The position numbers and the translations under genes were made by a program. Below, piece by piece: positions 16,189-27,896 of a DNA stretch of 64,000 nt (within the stretch, counting starts at the first letter, position 1; each line of letters starts with the position of its first letter). A model generated the notes under the pieces. It was not told the DNA's origin, did not search any database, and worked only from the letters and a program-made list of their open reading frames with translations. This DNA comes from Variovorax boronicumulans NBRC 103145 (lineage in GTDB: Bacteria; Pseudomonadota; Gammaproteobacteria; Burkholderiales; Burkholderiaceae_C), in assembly GCF_001591345.1 (NCBI RefSeq), contig NZ_BCUS01000020.1, positions 1 through 64,000 on the forward strand, written 5' to 3'.

Positions 16189-17028
16189 ATGTCCGCACCT
16201 TCCGCCCCGGCCCCGGTGCTGCAGGCCGAGGCGTTGACGCTGGCATTCGGCGGGGTGAAGGCCTTGACCAACGTCGGCTTCAGCGTGGCGCCCGGCTCCA
16301 TCACCGCAGTGATCGGGCCCAACGGCGCGGGCAAGACCTCGCTGTTCAACACCATCTCGGGCTTCTACAAGCCCTCGCAGGGCCGCGTGCTGTTCGAGGG
16401 CGCCGACATCACCCGCCTGCCCGCCCCGAAACGCGCCGCGCTCGGGCTGGCGCGCAGCTTCCAGAACATCGCGCTGTTCCGCGGCATGACCGTGCTCGAC
16501 AACATCAAGCTCGGCCGCCACACCCACCTGAAGACCAACGTGTTCGACGCCCTCTTCTACCTGGGCCGCGCGCGCCGCGAAGAGGCCGAGCTGCGCCGCG
16601 ACGTCGAAGAACGCATCATCGATTTCCTCGAGATCGACCACATCCGCCACGCCTCCGTCGCCGCCCTGCCCTACGGCCTGCAGAAGCGCGTGGAAATGGC
16701 GCGCGCGCTGGCCATGCAGCCCAAGGTGCTCATGCTCGACGAGCCCGTGGCCGGCATGAACCGCGAGGAGACCGAAGACATGGCGCGCTTCATCCTCGAC
16801 GTGCGGCGCGAGTGGGGCATCACGGTGCTGATGGTGGAGCACGACATGGGTATGGTGATGGACCTGTCGGACCACGTGGTGGTGCTCAACTTCGGCCAGG
16901 TCATCGCGCAAGGCACGCCCGCGCAGGTGCAGGCCGACCCGGAAGTGATCCGCGCCTACCTCGGCGCGGGCGACGTGGGCGAGCTGCGTCGCCGGCTGCG
17001 CGGCGAAGCTGCCGTGGGAGCCGCCTGA
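16189..17028 (+). CDS. Branched-chain amino acid-type ABC transporter ATPase (LivG-like)
   Basis: A 279-residue ABC ATPase. Walker A is GPNGAGKT, the LivG-type signature motif is replaced by LPYGLQKR, and Walker B is VLMLDEPVAGMN followed by the LivG-specific N-R-E-E-T. An alternative ATG at 16159 adds ten residues. Its stop overlaps the permease start (TGATG). With the other four liv-like genes it forms a complete HAAT-family importer. The acyl-CoA synthetase at the end of the operon argues for a carboxylic acid rather than an amino acid as substrate. Confidence 0.9.
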   Translation: MSAPSAPAPVLQAEALTLAFGGVKALTNVGFSVAPGSITAVIGPNGAGKTSLFNTISGFYKPSQGRVLFEGADITRLPAPKRAALGLARSFQNIALFRGMTVLDNIKLGRHTHLKTNVFDALFYLGRARREEAELRRDVEERIIDFLEIDHIRHASVAALPYGLQKRVEMARALAMQPKVLMLDEPVAGMNREETEDMARFILDVRREWGITVLMVEHDMGMVMDLSDHVVVLNFGQVIAQGTPAQVQADPEVIRAYLGAGDVGELRRRLRGEAAVGAA

Positions 17029-17906
17029 TGGATTGGGCCTACCTCTTCGAGATCGCGCTCACCGGCATCGCCGGCGGCGGCCTGTACGCGCTGGCGGCGC
17101 TGGCCTTCGTGCTGGTCTACAAGGCGACGCGCGTGGTCAACATCGCCATCGGCGAGATGCTGATGGTCGGCGCGTACCTGTTCTTCACCTTCGCCGCGAG
17201 CTTCTCGCTGCCGATCTGGATGGCGGTGCTGGGCTCGGTGATCGGCACCGGCCTGCTGGGCGCGGTGATCGAGCGCACCATGATCCGCCCGCTGCTGGGC
17301 GAGCCGCCGATCTCGGTGTTCATGGTGACGGTGGGGCTGGCGTCGATCCTCGTCGGGCTGGTCGAGATCATCTGGACCGCCGACCAGCGCCGCCTGCCCG
17401 AGTTCCTGCCCAACACGCCTGTGATGATCGGCGAGGCCTTCCTGGCGCCGAAGATCGCCTACGGTGCGCTGATCGCGGTGGTGCTGATCGGGCTGGTGCT
17501 GCTGCTGTTCCGCTTCTGGCGCGGCGGCGTGGCGCTGCGGGCCACGGCCTCCGACCAGGCCGCTGCCTACTCGATGGGCATCCACGTGCCGCGCGTGTTC
17601 TCGCTCGCCTGGGTGGCCTCGGCCATGATCGCGGCGGTGGCCGGCATCATCGTCGGCGCCATCGGCGGCATCTCGTCGTCGATGGGCGTGTTCGGGCTGT
17701 CGGTGCTGGTGGTGGTGATCGTCGGCGGGCTCGACAGCGTGCTGGGCGCACTCGTCGGCGGCGTGCTCATCGGGCTGATCGAAGCGCTGGCGGGCTCCTA
17801 CCTGGGCGGCGAATACAAGCTGCTCGCCACCTTCATCGTGCTGGTGTTCGTGCTGATGGTGCGGCCGTACGGGCTCTTCGGCACGCACGAGATCGAGAGA
17901 CTCTAG
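17028..17906 (+). CDS. Branched-chain-type ABC transporter permease (LivH-like)
   Basis: A 292-residue membrane protein with about eight to nine helices. It carries the LivH opening (GGLYALAALAFVLVYKATRVVNIAIGE, read in parts), the N-I-A-I-G-E motif and a terminal V-R-P-Y-G-L-F-G. It forms the channel with the LivM-like subunit. The ATG overlaps the preceding TGA by one base. The next gene begins two bases after its stop, so the operon is tightly packed. Confidence 0.9.
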   Translation: MDWAYLFEIALTGIAGGGLYALAALAFVLVYKATRVVNIAIGEMLMVGAYLFFTFAASFSLPIWMAVLGSVIGTGLLGAVIERTMIRPLLGEPPISVFMVTVGLASILVGLVEIIWTADQRRLPEFLPNTPVMIGEAFLAPKIAYGALIAVVLIGLVLLLFRFWRGGVALRATASDQAAAYSMGIHVPRVFSLAWVASAMIAAVAGIIVGAIGGISSSMGVFGLSVLVVVIVGGLDSVLGALVGGVLIGLIEALAGSYLGGEYKLLATFIVLVFVLMVRPYGLFGTHEIERL

Positions 17907-17908
17907 CC

Positions 17909-18946
17909 ATGCGCATCGGCACCCTCAAGCAAAGCTACACCGCCGACGCGGCGCTGTTCGATTCGCGCACGCAGAAGGTGTGGCTCGCGATCGGCACGGC
18001 GCTGCTCGTGCTGTTCCCCTTCATGGCCAGCGACTACTGGCTGTACCTCGCATGCCTTGTCGCCATCAACGTCGCGAGCGCCACGGGGCTGAACATCCTC
18101 ACCGGCTACACGGGCCTCGTGAGCCTGGGGCAGGCCGCGTTCATGGGCCTGGGCGCGTACACCGTCGCGATCATGCAGACGCGGCTGGGCACGCCCTTCC
18201 TGCTGAACATCCTCGCGGGCGGCGTGGTCGCCATGCTCGGCGGGCTGGTCGTCGGCATCCCGTCGCTGCGCGTGAAGGGCCTGTACCTGGCCATCGCGAC
18301 CATCGCCGCCTCGTTCATCACGCACTTCCTGTTCGCCAACCTCAAGCTCACGGGCGGCACCACCGGCATCTCGCTGCCGCCCGCGCAGCTCTTCGGCCTG
18401 CCGCTGGACACGTCGTTTCGCCTGTACTGGGTGATCGTGCCCCTGATGGTGCTGATGGTGCTCGGCGCGGCCAACCTGTTTCGCACGCGCGTGGGGCGCG
18501 CCTTCATCGCCATCCGCGACCGTGACATCTCGGCCGAGGTGCTGGGCATTCCGCTCTTGCGCTACAAGCTGCTGTCGTTCGGGCTGTCGTCGTTCTACGC
18601 GGGCGTGGCGGGGGGGCTGTGGGCCTATTTCTTCCGCGTGGTCACGCCCGAGAGCTTTCCGCTCTTGATGTCGATCTTCTTCCTGGCCGCCATCATCGTC
18701 GGCGGCATGGGCACGATCCTGGGCGGCATCTTCGGCGCCGTGTTCATGACCATGGTGCCCGAGCTGCTCAAGCTGGTGGTCGACCTGCTGCCGGGCGGCG
18801 TCGAGATGACCGTGTTCCTCTCGCCGGTGCGCACCGTCGTCTTCGGCCTGCTGATCGTCGGATTTCTGGTGTTCGAGCCGCACGGGCTCGCAGAAGTGTG
18901 GCGGCGCCTGCGCCGCTTTTTCCATCTATGGCCGTTTCGTAACTAG
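17909..18946 (+). CDS. Branched-chain-type ABC transporter permease (LivM-like)
   Basis: A 345-residue permease with about ten helices. LivM markers include TGYTGLVSLGQAAFMGLGAY near residue 62, the G-L-Y-L-A-I-A-T segment, the cytoplasmic coupling loop R-V-G-R-A-F-I-A-I-R-D-R-D near residue 200, and G-G-M-G-T-I-L-G-G near residue 265. It pairs with the LivH-like subunit. The start is two bases after the previous stop. Confidence 0.9.
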   Translation: MRIGTLKQSYTADAALFDSRTQKVWLAIGTALLVLFPFMASDYWLYLACLVAINVASATGLNILTGYTGLVSLGQAAFMGLGAYTVAIMQTRLGTPFLLNILAGGVVAMLGGLVVGIPSLRVKGLYLAIATIAASFITHFLFANLKLTGGTTGISLPPAQLFGLPLDTSFRLYWVIVPLMVLMVLGAANLFRTRVGRAFIAIRDRDISAEVLGIPLLRYKLLSFGLSSFYAGVAGGLWAYFFRVVTPESFPLLMSIFFLAAIIVGGMGTILGGIFGAVFMTMVPELLKLVVDLLPGGVEMTVFLSPVRTVVFGLLIVGFLVFEPHGLAEVWRRLRRFFHLWPFRN

Positions 18947-18961
18947 AACCAGGAGACACAC

Positions 18962-20149
18962 ATGCCCAAGACAACGAAGAAGCTTTCCCCCCAGCGCCGC
19001 GCCCTGCTGATCGCCGCGGGCCTGGCCGCCACCGTGCCGTTCGCGGCGAATGCGCAAGGCAACGAGGACATCGTCATCGGCGGCTCGATCCCCATGACCG
19101 GCGTGTTCGCCTTCGCGGGCGTTGGCATCAATGCCGGCATTGCCGACTACGTGAAGATGGTCAACGACGCGGGCGGCATCAAGGGCCGCAAGCTGCGCTA
19201 CGTGCCGGAAGACACGGGCTACAAGGTCGACGTCTCGGTGGCGGCCTTCAAGAAGATCACGAGCCAGAACAAGGTCAACCTCTACTACGGCGACTCCACC
19301 GGTTTCTCCAAGACCATCAACCCCGAGCTGGACCGCGGCGGCCAGATCCTGATGGCGGGCGCCTCGTTCGCCACCGAGCTGAACGACCCGGCCAAGTACC
19401 CGAACCAGTTCCTGGTGGGCCCCGACTACACCGAGCAGATCGGCATCCTGCTGCGCCACATCGCCAAGGAAAAGCCGGGCGCGAAGGTGGCCTTCGTGTA
19501 CTCCGACTCCGAGTTCGGCCGCGACCCGATCGAGGCCAGCGAAGCCGCCGCGAAGAAGCTGGGCCTCAGCGTGCCCGTAAAGCTCATGACGCCCGCGGGC
19601 AGCGTCGACGTGTCGACCGAGGTCATCAAGCTGCGCCGCGCCGCGCCCGACTACACGATCTTCCACGGCTACATCCTGGCGCCCATTCCCGAGTTCGTGC
19701 AGCAGGGCAAGCAGATGGGCATGACCAGCAAGTGGATGGGCACCTTCTGGACCATGGACAGCTCCACCGTCATGAAGATGGGCGAAGGCGGTGACGGCTT
19801 CATGGGTGTCATGCCCTACCGCTACTACTACGACACCTCGGCCAAGGCGCCGATGCTCGACAAGATCCGCGCGCTGCGCCCCGAGTACCAGAGCACGGCC
19901 TACACGCAGGGCTTCCTCACGGCGATGCTGTTCACCGAGGCCGCCAAGCGCACGCTCGATGCCGGCAAGCCGCTGGACGGCAAGAACCTGAAGGCCGCGC
20001 TCAACACCATCAAGGACTTCGACACCGGCGGGATCATCGGCACGCCGATCACCATCAAGGGCAATTCGATTCCCGTGGGCCGCGTCTACAAGGCCGACAT
20101 GAAGGCGCAGAAGATGGTGCCGGCGTCGGACTGGATCGCACTGAACTGA
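18962..20149 (+). CDS. ABC transporter substrate-binding protein (LivK-like)
   Basis: A 395-residue periplasmic binding protein. A signal peptide (RRALLIAAGLAATVPFAANAQ) precedes a type-1 periplasmic-binding fold that opens with I-V-I-G-G-S-I-P-M-T-G-V-F-A. Proteins of this clade accompany importers for aromatic or aliphatic acids as well as amino acids, so ligand specificity stays open. An AGGAGA site lies seven bases before the ATG. It sits between the permease and the second ATPase. Confidence 0.9.
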   Translation: MPKTTKKLSPQRRALLIAAGLAATVPFAANAQGNEDIVIGGSIPMTGVFAFAGVGINAGIADYVKMVNDAGGIKGRKLRYVPEDTGYKVDVSVAAFKKITSQNKVNLYYGDSTGFSKTINPELDRGGQILMAGASFATELNDPAKYPNQFLVGPDYTEQIGILLRHIAKEKPGAKVAFVYSDSEFGRDPIEASEAAAKKLGLSVPVKLMTPAGSVDVSTEVIKLRRAAPDYTIFHGYILAPIPEFVQQGKQMGMTSKWMGTFWTMDSSTVMKMGEGGDGFMGVMPYRYYYDTSAKAPMLDKIRALRPEYQSTAYTQGFLTAMLFTEAAKRTLDAGKPLDGKNLKAALNTIKDFDTGGIIGTPITIKGNSIPVGRVYKADMKAQKMVPASDWIALN

Positions 20150-20161
20150 CAGATCGACACG

Positions 20162-20995
20162 ATGGACGCGCGCGCGGCACCGACTGACCTCGTCTTGGAG
20201 GTCAACAACATCGAGGTGGTCTACAACAAGGTCGTGCAGGTGCTGCGCGGCCTGTCGCTGGCCGTGCCGCGCGGACAGATCGTGGCGCTGCTGGGCAGCA
20301 ACGGCGCGGGCAAATCGACCACGCTGAAGGCGGTGTCGGGCCTGCTCGCGCTGGAAGACGGCGAGGTCGAGGGCGGGCGCATCGTGTTCGACGGCGCGCC
20401 CACCGAGCGGCTCGCGCCGCAGCAGCTGGTGCGGCGCGGCCTGAGCCATGTGATGGAAGGCCGGCGCGTGTTCGAAGACCTCACGGTCGAAGAGAACCTG
20501 GTCGCTGCGACCTACGCGCTGACCGGGCGTACAGGCGTCGCGCCCACGTCGCGCAACTTCGACGACGTCTACGCCTACTTCCCTCGCCTGCACGAGCGCC
20601 GCAAGGGCCTCGCGGGCTATCTTTCGGGCGGCGAGCAGCAGATGCTCGCCATCGGGCGTGCACTGGTGGCGCAGCCCCAGCTGATCCTGCTCGACGAGCC
20701 TTCGCTGGGCCTCTCGCCCAAGCTGGTCGAGGACATCTTCACGATCATCGCGCGCATCAACGCCGAGCGCGGCACCTCGATGTTGCTGGTGGAGCAGAAC
20801 GCCAGCGTGGCACTGGCCATCGCCCACACGGGCTACATCATGGAAAGCGGCAAGGTCGTGATCGACGGCAGCGCCGAGCGCCTCGCGGCCGACCCCGACG
20901 TGCGCGAGTTCTACCTGGGCGTGGGCGGCAGCGGCGAATCGCGCAGCTTCCGCGAGCTGAAGCACTACAAGCGCCGCAAGCGCTGGCTGTCATGA
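20162..20995 (+). CDS. Branched-chain-type ABC transporter ATPase (LivF-like)
   Basis: A 277-residue ABC ATPase: Walker A GSNGAGKS, signature LSGGEQQM, Walker B LILLDEPSLGLSP and the LivF-typical L-V-E-Q-N-A-S switch region. The C-terminal tail (about 25 residues, rich in Arg/Lys) extends beyond the usual LivF end. Its stop overlaps the ATG of the acyl-CoA synthetase by four bases (ATGA). This couples import to activation. Confidence 0.9.
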   Translation: MDARAAPTDLVLEVNNIEVVYNKVVQVLRGLSLAVPRGQIVALLGSNGAGKSTTLKAVSGLLALEDGEVEGGRIVFDGAPTERLAPQQLVRRGLSHVMEGRRVFEDLTVEENLVAATYALTGRTGVAPTSRNFDDVYAYFPRLHERRKGLAGYLSGGEQQMLAIGRALVAQPQLILLDEPSLGLSPKLVEDIFTIIARINAERGTSMLLVEQNASVALAIAHTGYIMESGKVVIDGSAERLAADPDVREFYLGVGGSGESRSFRELKHYKRRKRWLS

Positions 20996-22824
20996 CGACC
21001 CCGACGACGAACCCGCTCCCTTCGCTCACGCTGCCGCAGATGCTGCGCGAGCAGGCACGCCTGCAGCCGCAGCGCATCGCGATCCGGCAGAAGGACTTCG
21101 GCATCTGGCATCCGCTGGACTGGGCCGGCTACCTTCAGCGCGCCAGCCGCTTCGGCCTGGGCCTGCACGCGATGGGCCTCGCACCCGGCGGGCACCTGGG
21201 CGTGATCTCCGAGAACCGCGTCGAGTGGCTGCTCGCGCAGATGGGCGCGGGGCTCATCGGCGCCGTGACCGTGGGCGTGTACCCCACCAGCCCGAGCAAC
21301 GAGGTGGCCTACGTGGTCGGCCATGCGGACATCGAGGTGATCGTCTGCGAAGACCAGGAACAGACCGACAAGGTGCTCGACGCGCTCGACCAATTGCCGC
21401 GCCTGCGCAAGATCGTCGTGATCGAGACCAAGGGCCTCGCGAGCTACCCGCCCGACGTGCGCGAGCGCATCGCGACCTTTGCCGAAGTGGAACAGGCCGG
21501 CGCCGAGGTGCTGGCACGCGACGGCACCGCGCTCATCGACGCCGCGCTGCAGCGCCAGACGCTCGCCGACATCGGCTTGATGATCTACACCTCGGGCTCC
21601 ACGGGCAAGCCCAAGGGCGCGATGATTTCGTACCGCAACATCCGCGGTGTCGTGCCCGGCATCGTCGAGCGGCTCGGGCTCGACGGCGGCACCACGCACC
21701 TGTCGTACCTGCCGCTGTGCCACGTGGCCGAGCAGATGCTCACGGCCTTCGTGCCGCTGTACCTGGGCTCGCAGGTCAACTTCGGCGAATCGATCCGCAC
21801 CGTGCAGGAAGACCTGCGCGAGGTGGCGCCCACCATGTTCCTCGGCGTGCCGCGCATCTGGGAAAAGCTGCACGCGGGCATCAGCATCAAGATGCAGGAA
21901 ACCGGCAGATTGCAGCGCGCTCTGTTCCGCAAGGCCATCGAGGCCTGCGCGCCGCTGGCCGAGAAGCCGCGCAGTGCCTGGACGCTGGCCGAGCGCGGCC
22001 GCTTCGCCCTCGCCTACTGGACCGTGCTGCGCGCGCTGCAGAACTTCATCGGCCTGCGCCGCGCGCGCATCGCGCTCACGGGCGCGGCGCCGATTCCCGC
22101 GGACGTGGTGCGCTTCTTTCGCACGCTGGGCGTGCCGCTGGTCGAGGTGTACGGGTTGACCGAATCGACCGGCATGGTCTCGGGCCACCGCGCGGACGCC
22201 GTGACCATCGGCACCGTCGGCCCGCCGACGCTGGGCACCGAGCACCGCGTGGGCGAAGCCGGCGAGCTGCTGGTGCGCGGCGACATGGTGTTCGAGGGCT
22301 ACTACAAGAACCCCGAGGCCACGGCCTCATCGATCCGCGATGGCTGGCTGCACACGGGCGACGTGGTGCGCGAGGAAGCCTGCGGACAGCTGCGCATCGT
22401 CGACCGGCTGAAGGACATCATGATCACCGCCGGCGGCAAGAACCTCACGCCCTCGGAAATCGAGAACACCATGAAGGGCAGCCCCTTCATCAAGGAATGC
22501 ATCGTGGTGGCGGACGGCCGCAAGTTCGTCGGCGCGCTGCTGCAGATCGACTACGAGACCGTCGGCAAATGGGCCGAGGCGCAGCGCCTGCCCTTCACGC
22601 ATTTCCGCTCGCTGGTGGAAGAACCCAAGGTGCGCGCGCTGATCGAGGCCGAAGTGGCGCGCGGCAACGGGAAGCTGGCGCAGGTGTCGCAGATCAGACG
22701 TTTTCATCTGCTCACCAAAGAGTTGGACCATGACGACGGTGAAGTCACCGCAACCATGAAGGTGCGGCGCTCCAGCATCTACAAGGCCTACGCCAACGAG
22801 ATCGAGGCGCTGTACAGCGCCTGA
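20992..22824 (+). CDS. AMP-dependent long-chain acyl-CoA synthetase family protein
   Basis: A 610-residue adenylate-forming ligase. The P-loop core is YTSGSTGKPKGAM near residue 197. The A5 motif V-E-V-Y-G-L-T-E-S-T-G and the G-W-L-H-T-G-D motif are present, followed by the K-D-I-M-I-T-A-G-G-K-N hinge. It has the long-chain/FadD15-like architecture in which the C-terminal domain is short. It activates a carboxylate to its CoA thioester at the expense of ATP. Being the last gene of the importer operon, it probably traps the imported acid, which is then handled by the divergent isomerase and thiolase. Confidence 0.9.
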   Translation: MTTPTTNPLPSLTLPQMLREQARLQPQRIAIRQKDFGIWHPLDWAGYLQRASRFGLGLHAMGLAPGGHLGVISENRVEWLLAQMGAGLIGAVTVGVYPTSPSNEVAYVVGHADIEVIVCEDQEQTDKVLDALDQLPRLRKIVVIETKGLASYPPDVRERIATFAEVEQAGAEVLARDGTALIDAALQRQTLADIGLMIYTSGSTGKPKGAMISYRNIRGVVPGIVERLGLDGGTTHLSYLPLCHVAEQMLTAFVPLYLGSQVNFGESIRTVQEDLREVAPTMFLGVPRIWEKLHAGISIKMQETGRLQRALFRKAIEACAPLAEKPRSAWTLAERGRFALAYWTVLRALQNFIGLRRARIALTGAAPIPADVVRFFRTLGVPLVEVYGLTESTGMVSGHRADAVTIGTVGPPTLGTEHRVGEAGELLVRGDMVFEGYYKNPEATASSIRDGWLHTGDVVREEACGQLRIVDRLKDIMITAGGKNLTPSEIENTMKGSPFIKECIVVADGRKFVGALLQIDYETVGKWAEAQRLPFTHFRSLVEEPKVRALIEAEVARGNGKLAQVSQIRRFHLLTKELDHDDGEVTATMKVRRSSIYKAYANEIEALYSA

Positions 22825-22840
22825 TCGGGAAGAAAAAGGC

Positions 22841-23173
22841 TCAGTCGCCGCGCACGGGCCGGGCCCGCACATCGGTCACATCGTCGGCCGGGCCCAGCAC
22901 GACCGGGCTGCGCACCGACTCGCCGCGCGCACGGGCGCTGACCACGTCGGCCGCCGTGGGTTCGGCCGGCTGTTGTGCCGCATGGCGAAATCGGTCGAAG
23001 CCCGAGCGCGGGTTGAAACGCATGACCCAGGGCGTCACGGGCTTGCCCGTGAGACGCCCCCAGGCGTAGCGCACACCCCACACCGCCGCCAGCAGCAGGG
23101 CCGCCACGGCCAGGCTGGCCGCGAAGACCAGCCCCAGAAGCAGAAGAATGACGCGAAGAATGAAGTTCATCAT
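22841..23173 (-). CDS. Small membrane protein downstream of clpB, function unknown
   Basis: A 110-residue protein with one or two N-terminal membrane helices (residues 5-35), then a polar, Arg/Asp-rich tail of about 70 residues predicted disordered. Two consecutive ATGs (23173, 23170). It begins six bases after the clpB stop on the same strand, so it is probably expressed from the clpB heat-shock promoter. I do not recognise a named family. Confidence 0.65.
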   Translation of the reverse strand: MMNFILRVILLLLGLVFAASLAVAALLLAAVWGVRYAWGRLTGKPVTPWVMRFNPRSGFDRFRHAAQQPAEPTAADVVSARARGESVRSPVVLGPADDVTDVRARPVRGD

Positions 23174-23179
23174 CCGACT

Positions 23180-25801
<2,622 letters not shown>

Positions 25802-25822
25802 GGTGGTATTCCTGCATCCAAA

Positions 25823-25848
25823 ATAGGGCTGTTCGGGCACGATTCAAG
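25823..25848 (-). promoter_or_regulatory. Sigma-32 (RpoH)-type heat-shock promoter of clpB
   Basis: On the minus strand CTTGAAT (25848-25842) is followed by a 13-base spacer and CCCTATTT beginning at 25828. This closely matches the known CTTGAAA-N11-15-CCCCATNT consensus. The predicted transcript would start about 15-20 bases before the clpB ATG. Confidence 0.8.
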
Positions 25849-25945
25849 GTTGCGAATCGGATTTGCACCCTGGGCACGGGTATTGCACCGGGCCCCGCAC
25901 CGTCCCGCCGTAGGCATTTCTCTCTTTCTTCGAATGGAGTCGATC

Positions 25946-26938
25946 ATGGTTTTTTCAATGCAGCGCGTCCAACCGATGCGCCGCGCGTTCAGCGTGGGTC
26001 TCCTGGCAGCGGCCATGGGCATGGCCGGCCTGGCGCAGGCCCAGAGCGGCACGCCGGTGCGCATCCTGGTGGGCTTTCCCGCCGGCGCGGGCACCGACGC
26101 CATTGCCCGCACCCTGGGCGAAAAGCTCAAGGACGTGCTGGGCGTGCCCGTGGTGGTCGAGAACCGCGCGGGCGCGGGCGGCCAGATCGCGGCGCAGGCG
26201 CTGAAGGCCGCGCCGGCCGACGGCCACACGCTGTTCCTTTCGCATGACCACTCCATCTCGATCCTGCCGCAAGTGGTGAAGAACCCGGGCTTCAACCCCG
26301 CGACCGACTTCGTGCCCGTGGCCGGCTTTGCCACCTTCGCCAACGTGCTGGCGGTGTCGGGCGGCACGCCGGCCAAGAGCATCGACGAGTACGTGAAGTG
26401 GATCCGCACGCAAAAGGGCGGCAAGGAGACCATCGGCGTGCCGGCGCCCGCGTCGATCCCCGAGTTCCTGGTGAAGATGATCTCGGACAAGTACAAGATC
26501 GACGTGCAGCCCGCGCCCTACCGCGGCAGCGCGCCCATGACGGCCGACATGCTGGGCAACCAGATCACGGCGGGCATCGCCTCGGTGCCGGACTTCATCG
26601 AGAACCACCGCGCGGGCAAGGTGCGCATCGTGGCCTCCATCGGCGCCAAGCGCCAGGCACTGCTGCCGAACGTGCCGACCTTCACCGAGCTGGGCTTTGC
26701 GAACCTGGAAGACCTGCCCTACTACGGCATCTTCGCGCCAGTGGGCACGCCGCAGCCGATCATCGACAAGTACGGCGACGCGCTGCAGAAGGTGCTGGCC
26801 ATGCCCGACGTGAAGCAGAAGCTCACCACGATGGGCCTGACGGTCGGCTACGAGCCCCAGGGCCAGTTCGCGGGCCGCGTGCGCACCTACACACAGACCT
26901 GGGAAAAGATCATCCAGGCGAGCGGCTTCAAGCCCTGA
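25946..26938 (+). CDS. Tripartite tricarboxylate transporter substrate-binding protein (Bug/TctC family)
   Basis: A 330-residue periplasmic receptor with a signal peptide ending A-Q-A-Q. The Bug signature is clear: V-R-I-L-V-G-F-P-A-G-A-G-T-D at the N-terminus and V-V-V-E-N-R-A-G-A-G-G just after. These proteins bind carboxylates, nicotinate-like compounds or other small anions. No TctA/TctB membrane genes are adjacent, so it is an orphan receptor, as is usual for the greatly expanded Bug family in Burkholderiales. GGAGT lies six bases before the ATG. It is divergent from clpB. Confidence 0.9.
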   Translation: MVFSMQRVQPMRRAFSVGLLAAAMGMAGLAQAQSGTPVRILVGFPAGAGTDAIARTLGEKLKDVLGVPVVVENRAGAGGQIAAQALKAAPADGHTLFLSHDHSISILPQVVKNPGFNPATDFVPVAGFATFANVLAVSGGTPAKSIDEYVKWIRTQKGGKETIGVPAPASIPEFLVKMISDKYKIDVQPAPYRGSAPMTADMLGNQITAGIASVPDFIENHRAGKVRIVASIGAKRQALLPNVPTFTELGFANLEDLPYYGIFAPVGTPQPIIDKYGDALQKVLAMPDVKQKLTTMGLTVGYEPQGQFAGRVRTYTQTWEKIIQASGFKP

Positions 26939-27043
26939 GCTGCGCGGCCTGAGACGGCCGTCACATGAGTGATCTTCCGGCCGGGCGGGGCCCTCTACGA
27001 TGGGCCCTCGCCTTCCAACAACAAAGCCGGAGACACATCCCTC

Positions 27044-27880
27044 ATGCGATTCACGACCCTCGCCGCCTCGCTGGCGGCCGCGCTGCTGCTCGGCGCCTGC
27101 GGCAGCACCGCACCGATCTCCCCCGCCGAAGTCGGCGAATTGCGCCCCGGCTCGGGCTACCTCAAGGGCTACCTGCCCGCCGCCGAGTTGCCCGACAGCC
27201 TCGCCCTGCTGCCGGCGCCCCCGGCCGAGGGCTCGGCCGCGCTGGCCGCCGACGGCGCCACCTTCCGCGCGCTCACGGCCCTGCAGGGCACGCCGCGCGG
27301 CGCGCTCGCAGTGCAGGACGCCAACCTCAAGTTCCCGAAGGCCGCCGAGGTGTTCTCGTGCGCGCTGGGCATGCCGATCTCCGAGCAAGCCACGCCGAAC
27401 CTGAACATGCTGCTGCGCCGCACGCTGGCCGACGCCGGCACGGCCACCTACAAGGCCAAGAACACCTACAACCGCACGCGCCCCTTCGTGGCGTTCAAGA
27501 CCGGCAGCTGCACGCCCGCCGAAGAAGCCTCGCTGGCCAAGGACGGCTCGTACCCTTCGGGCCATTCGGCCGTGGGCTGGGCCTGGGCGCTGGTGCTGAC
27601 GGAGCTCGCCCCCGAACGCGCCGATGCGCTGCTGCAGCGCGGCCGGGCCTTCTCGCAGAGCCGCGCGATCTGCGGCGTGCACTGGCAGAGCGACATCGAG
27701 AACGGCCGGCTGGTCGGCGCGGCGACGGTGGCGAAGCTGCACACGAATCCGGTGTTCCAGGCGCAGATGGCGGGTGCCCGCTCGGAGATTGCGAAGGCAC
27801 GCGCGGCGGGTGCGGTGCCCGCTCAGGATTGCGACGCGGAAGCCAAGGCGCTGGCGACCTCGGCGCTGATCGCACCGTAA
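27044..27880 (+). CDS. Class A non-specific acid phosphatase (PAP2 superfamily) lipoprotein
   Basis: A 278-residue secreted phosphatase. The signal peptide ends with a lipobox-like LLGAC, so membrane anchoring is likely. The three PAP2 blocks are complete: K-N-T-Y-N-R-T-R-P, G-S-Y-P-S-G-H-S, and S-R-A-I-C-G-V-H-W-Q-S-D with the catalytic histidines. G-S-Y-P-S-G-H is the class A (PhoN/PhoC-type) signature. It would release phosphate from many monoesters in the periplasm. It is a single-gene unit between the TctC gene and convergent moaE. Confidence 0.9.
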   Translation: MRFTTLAASLAAALLLGACGSTAPISPAEVGELRPGSGYLKGYLPAAELPDSLALLPAPPAEGSAALAADGATFRALTALQGTPRGALAVQDANLKFPKAAEVFSCALGMPISEQATPNLNMLLRRTLADAGTATYKAKNTYNRTRPFVAFKTGSCTPAEEASLAKDGSYPSGHSAVGWAWALVLTELAPERADALLQRGRAFSQSRAICGVHWQSDIENGRLVGAATVAKLHTNPVFQAQMAGARSEIAKARAAGAVPAQDCDAEAKALATSALIAP

Positions 27881-27896
27881 GTCTCGACCGCGCTGC

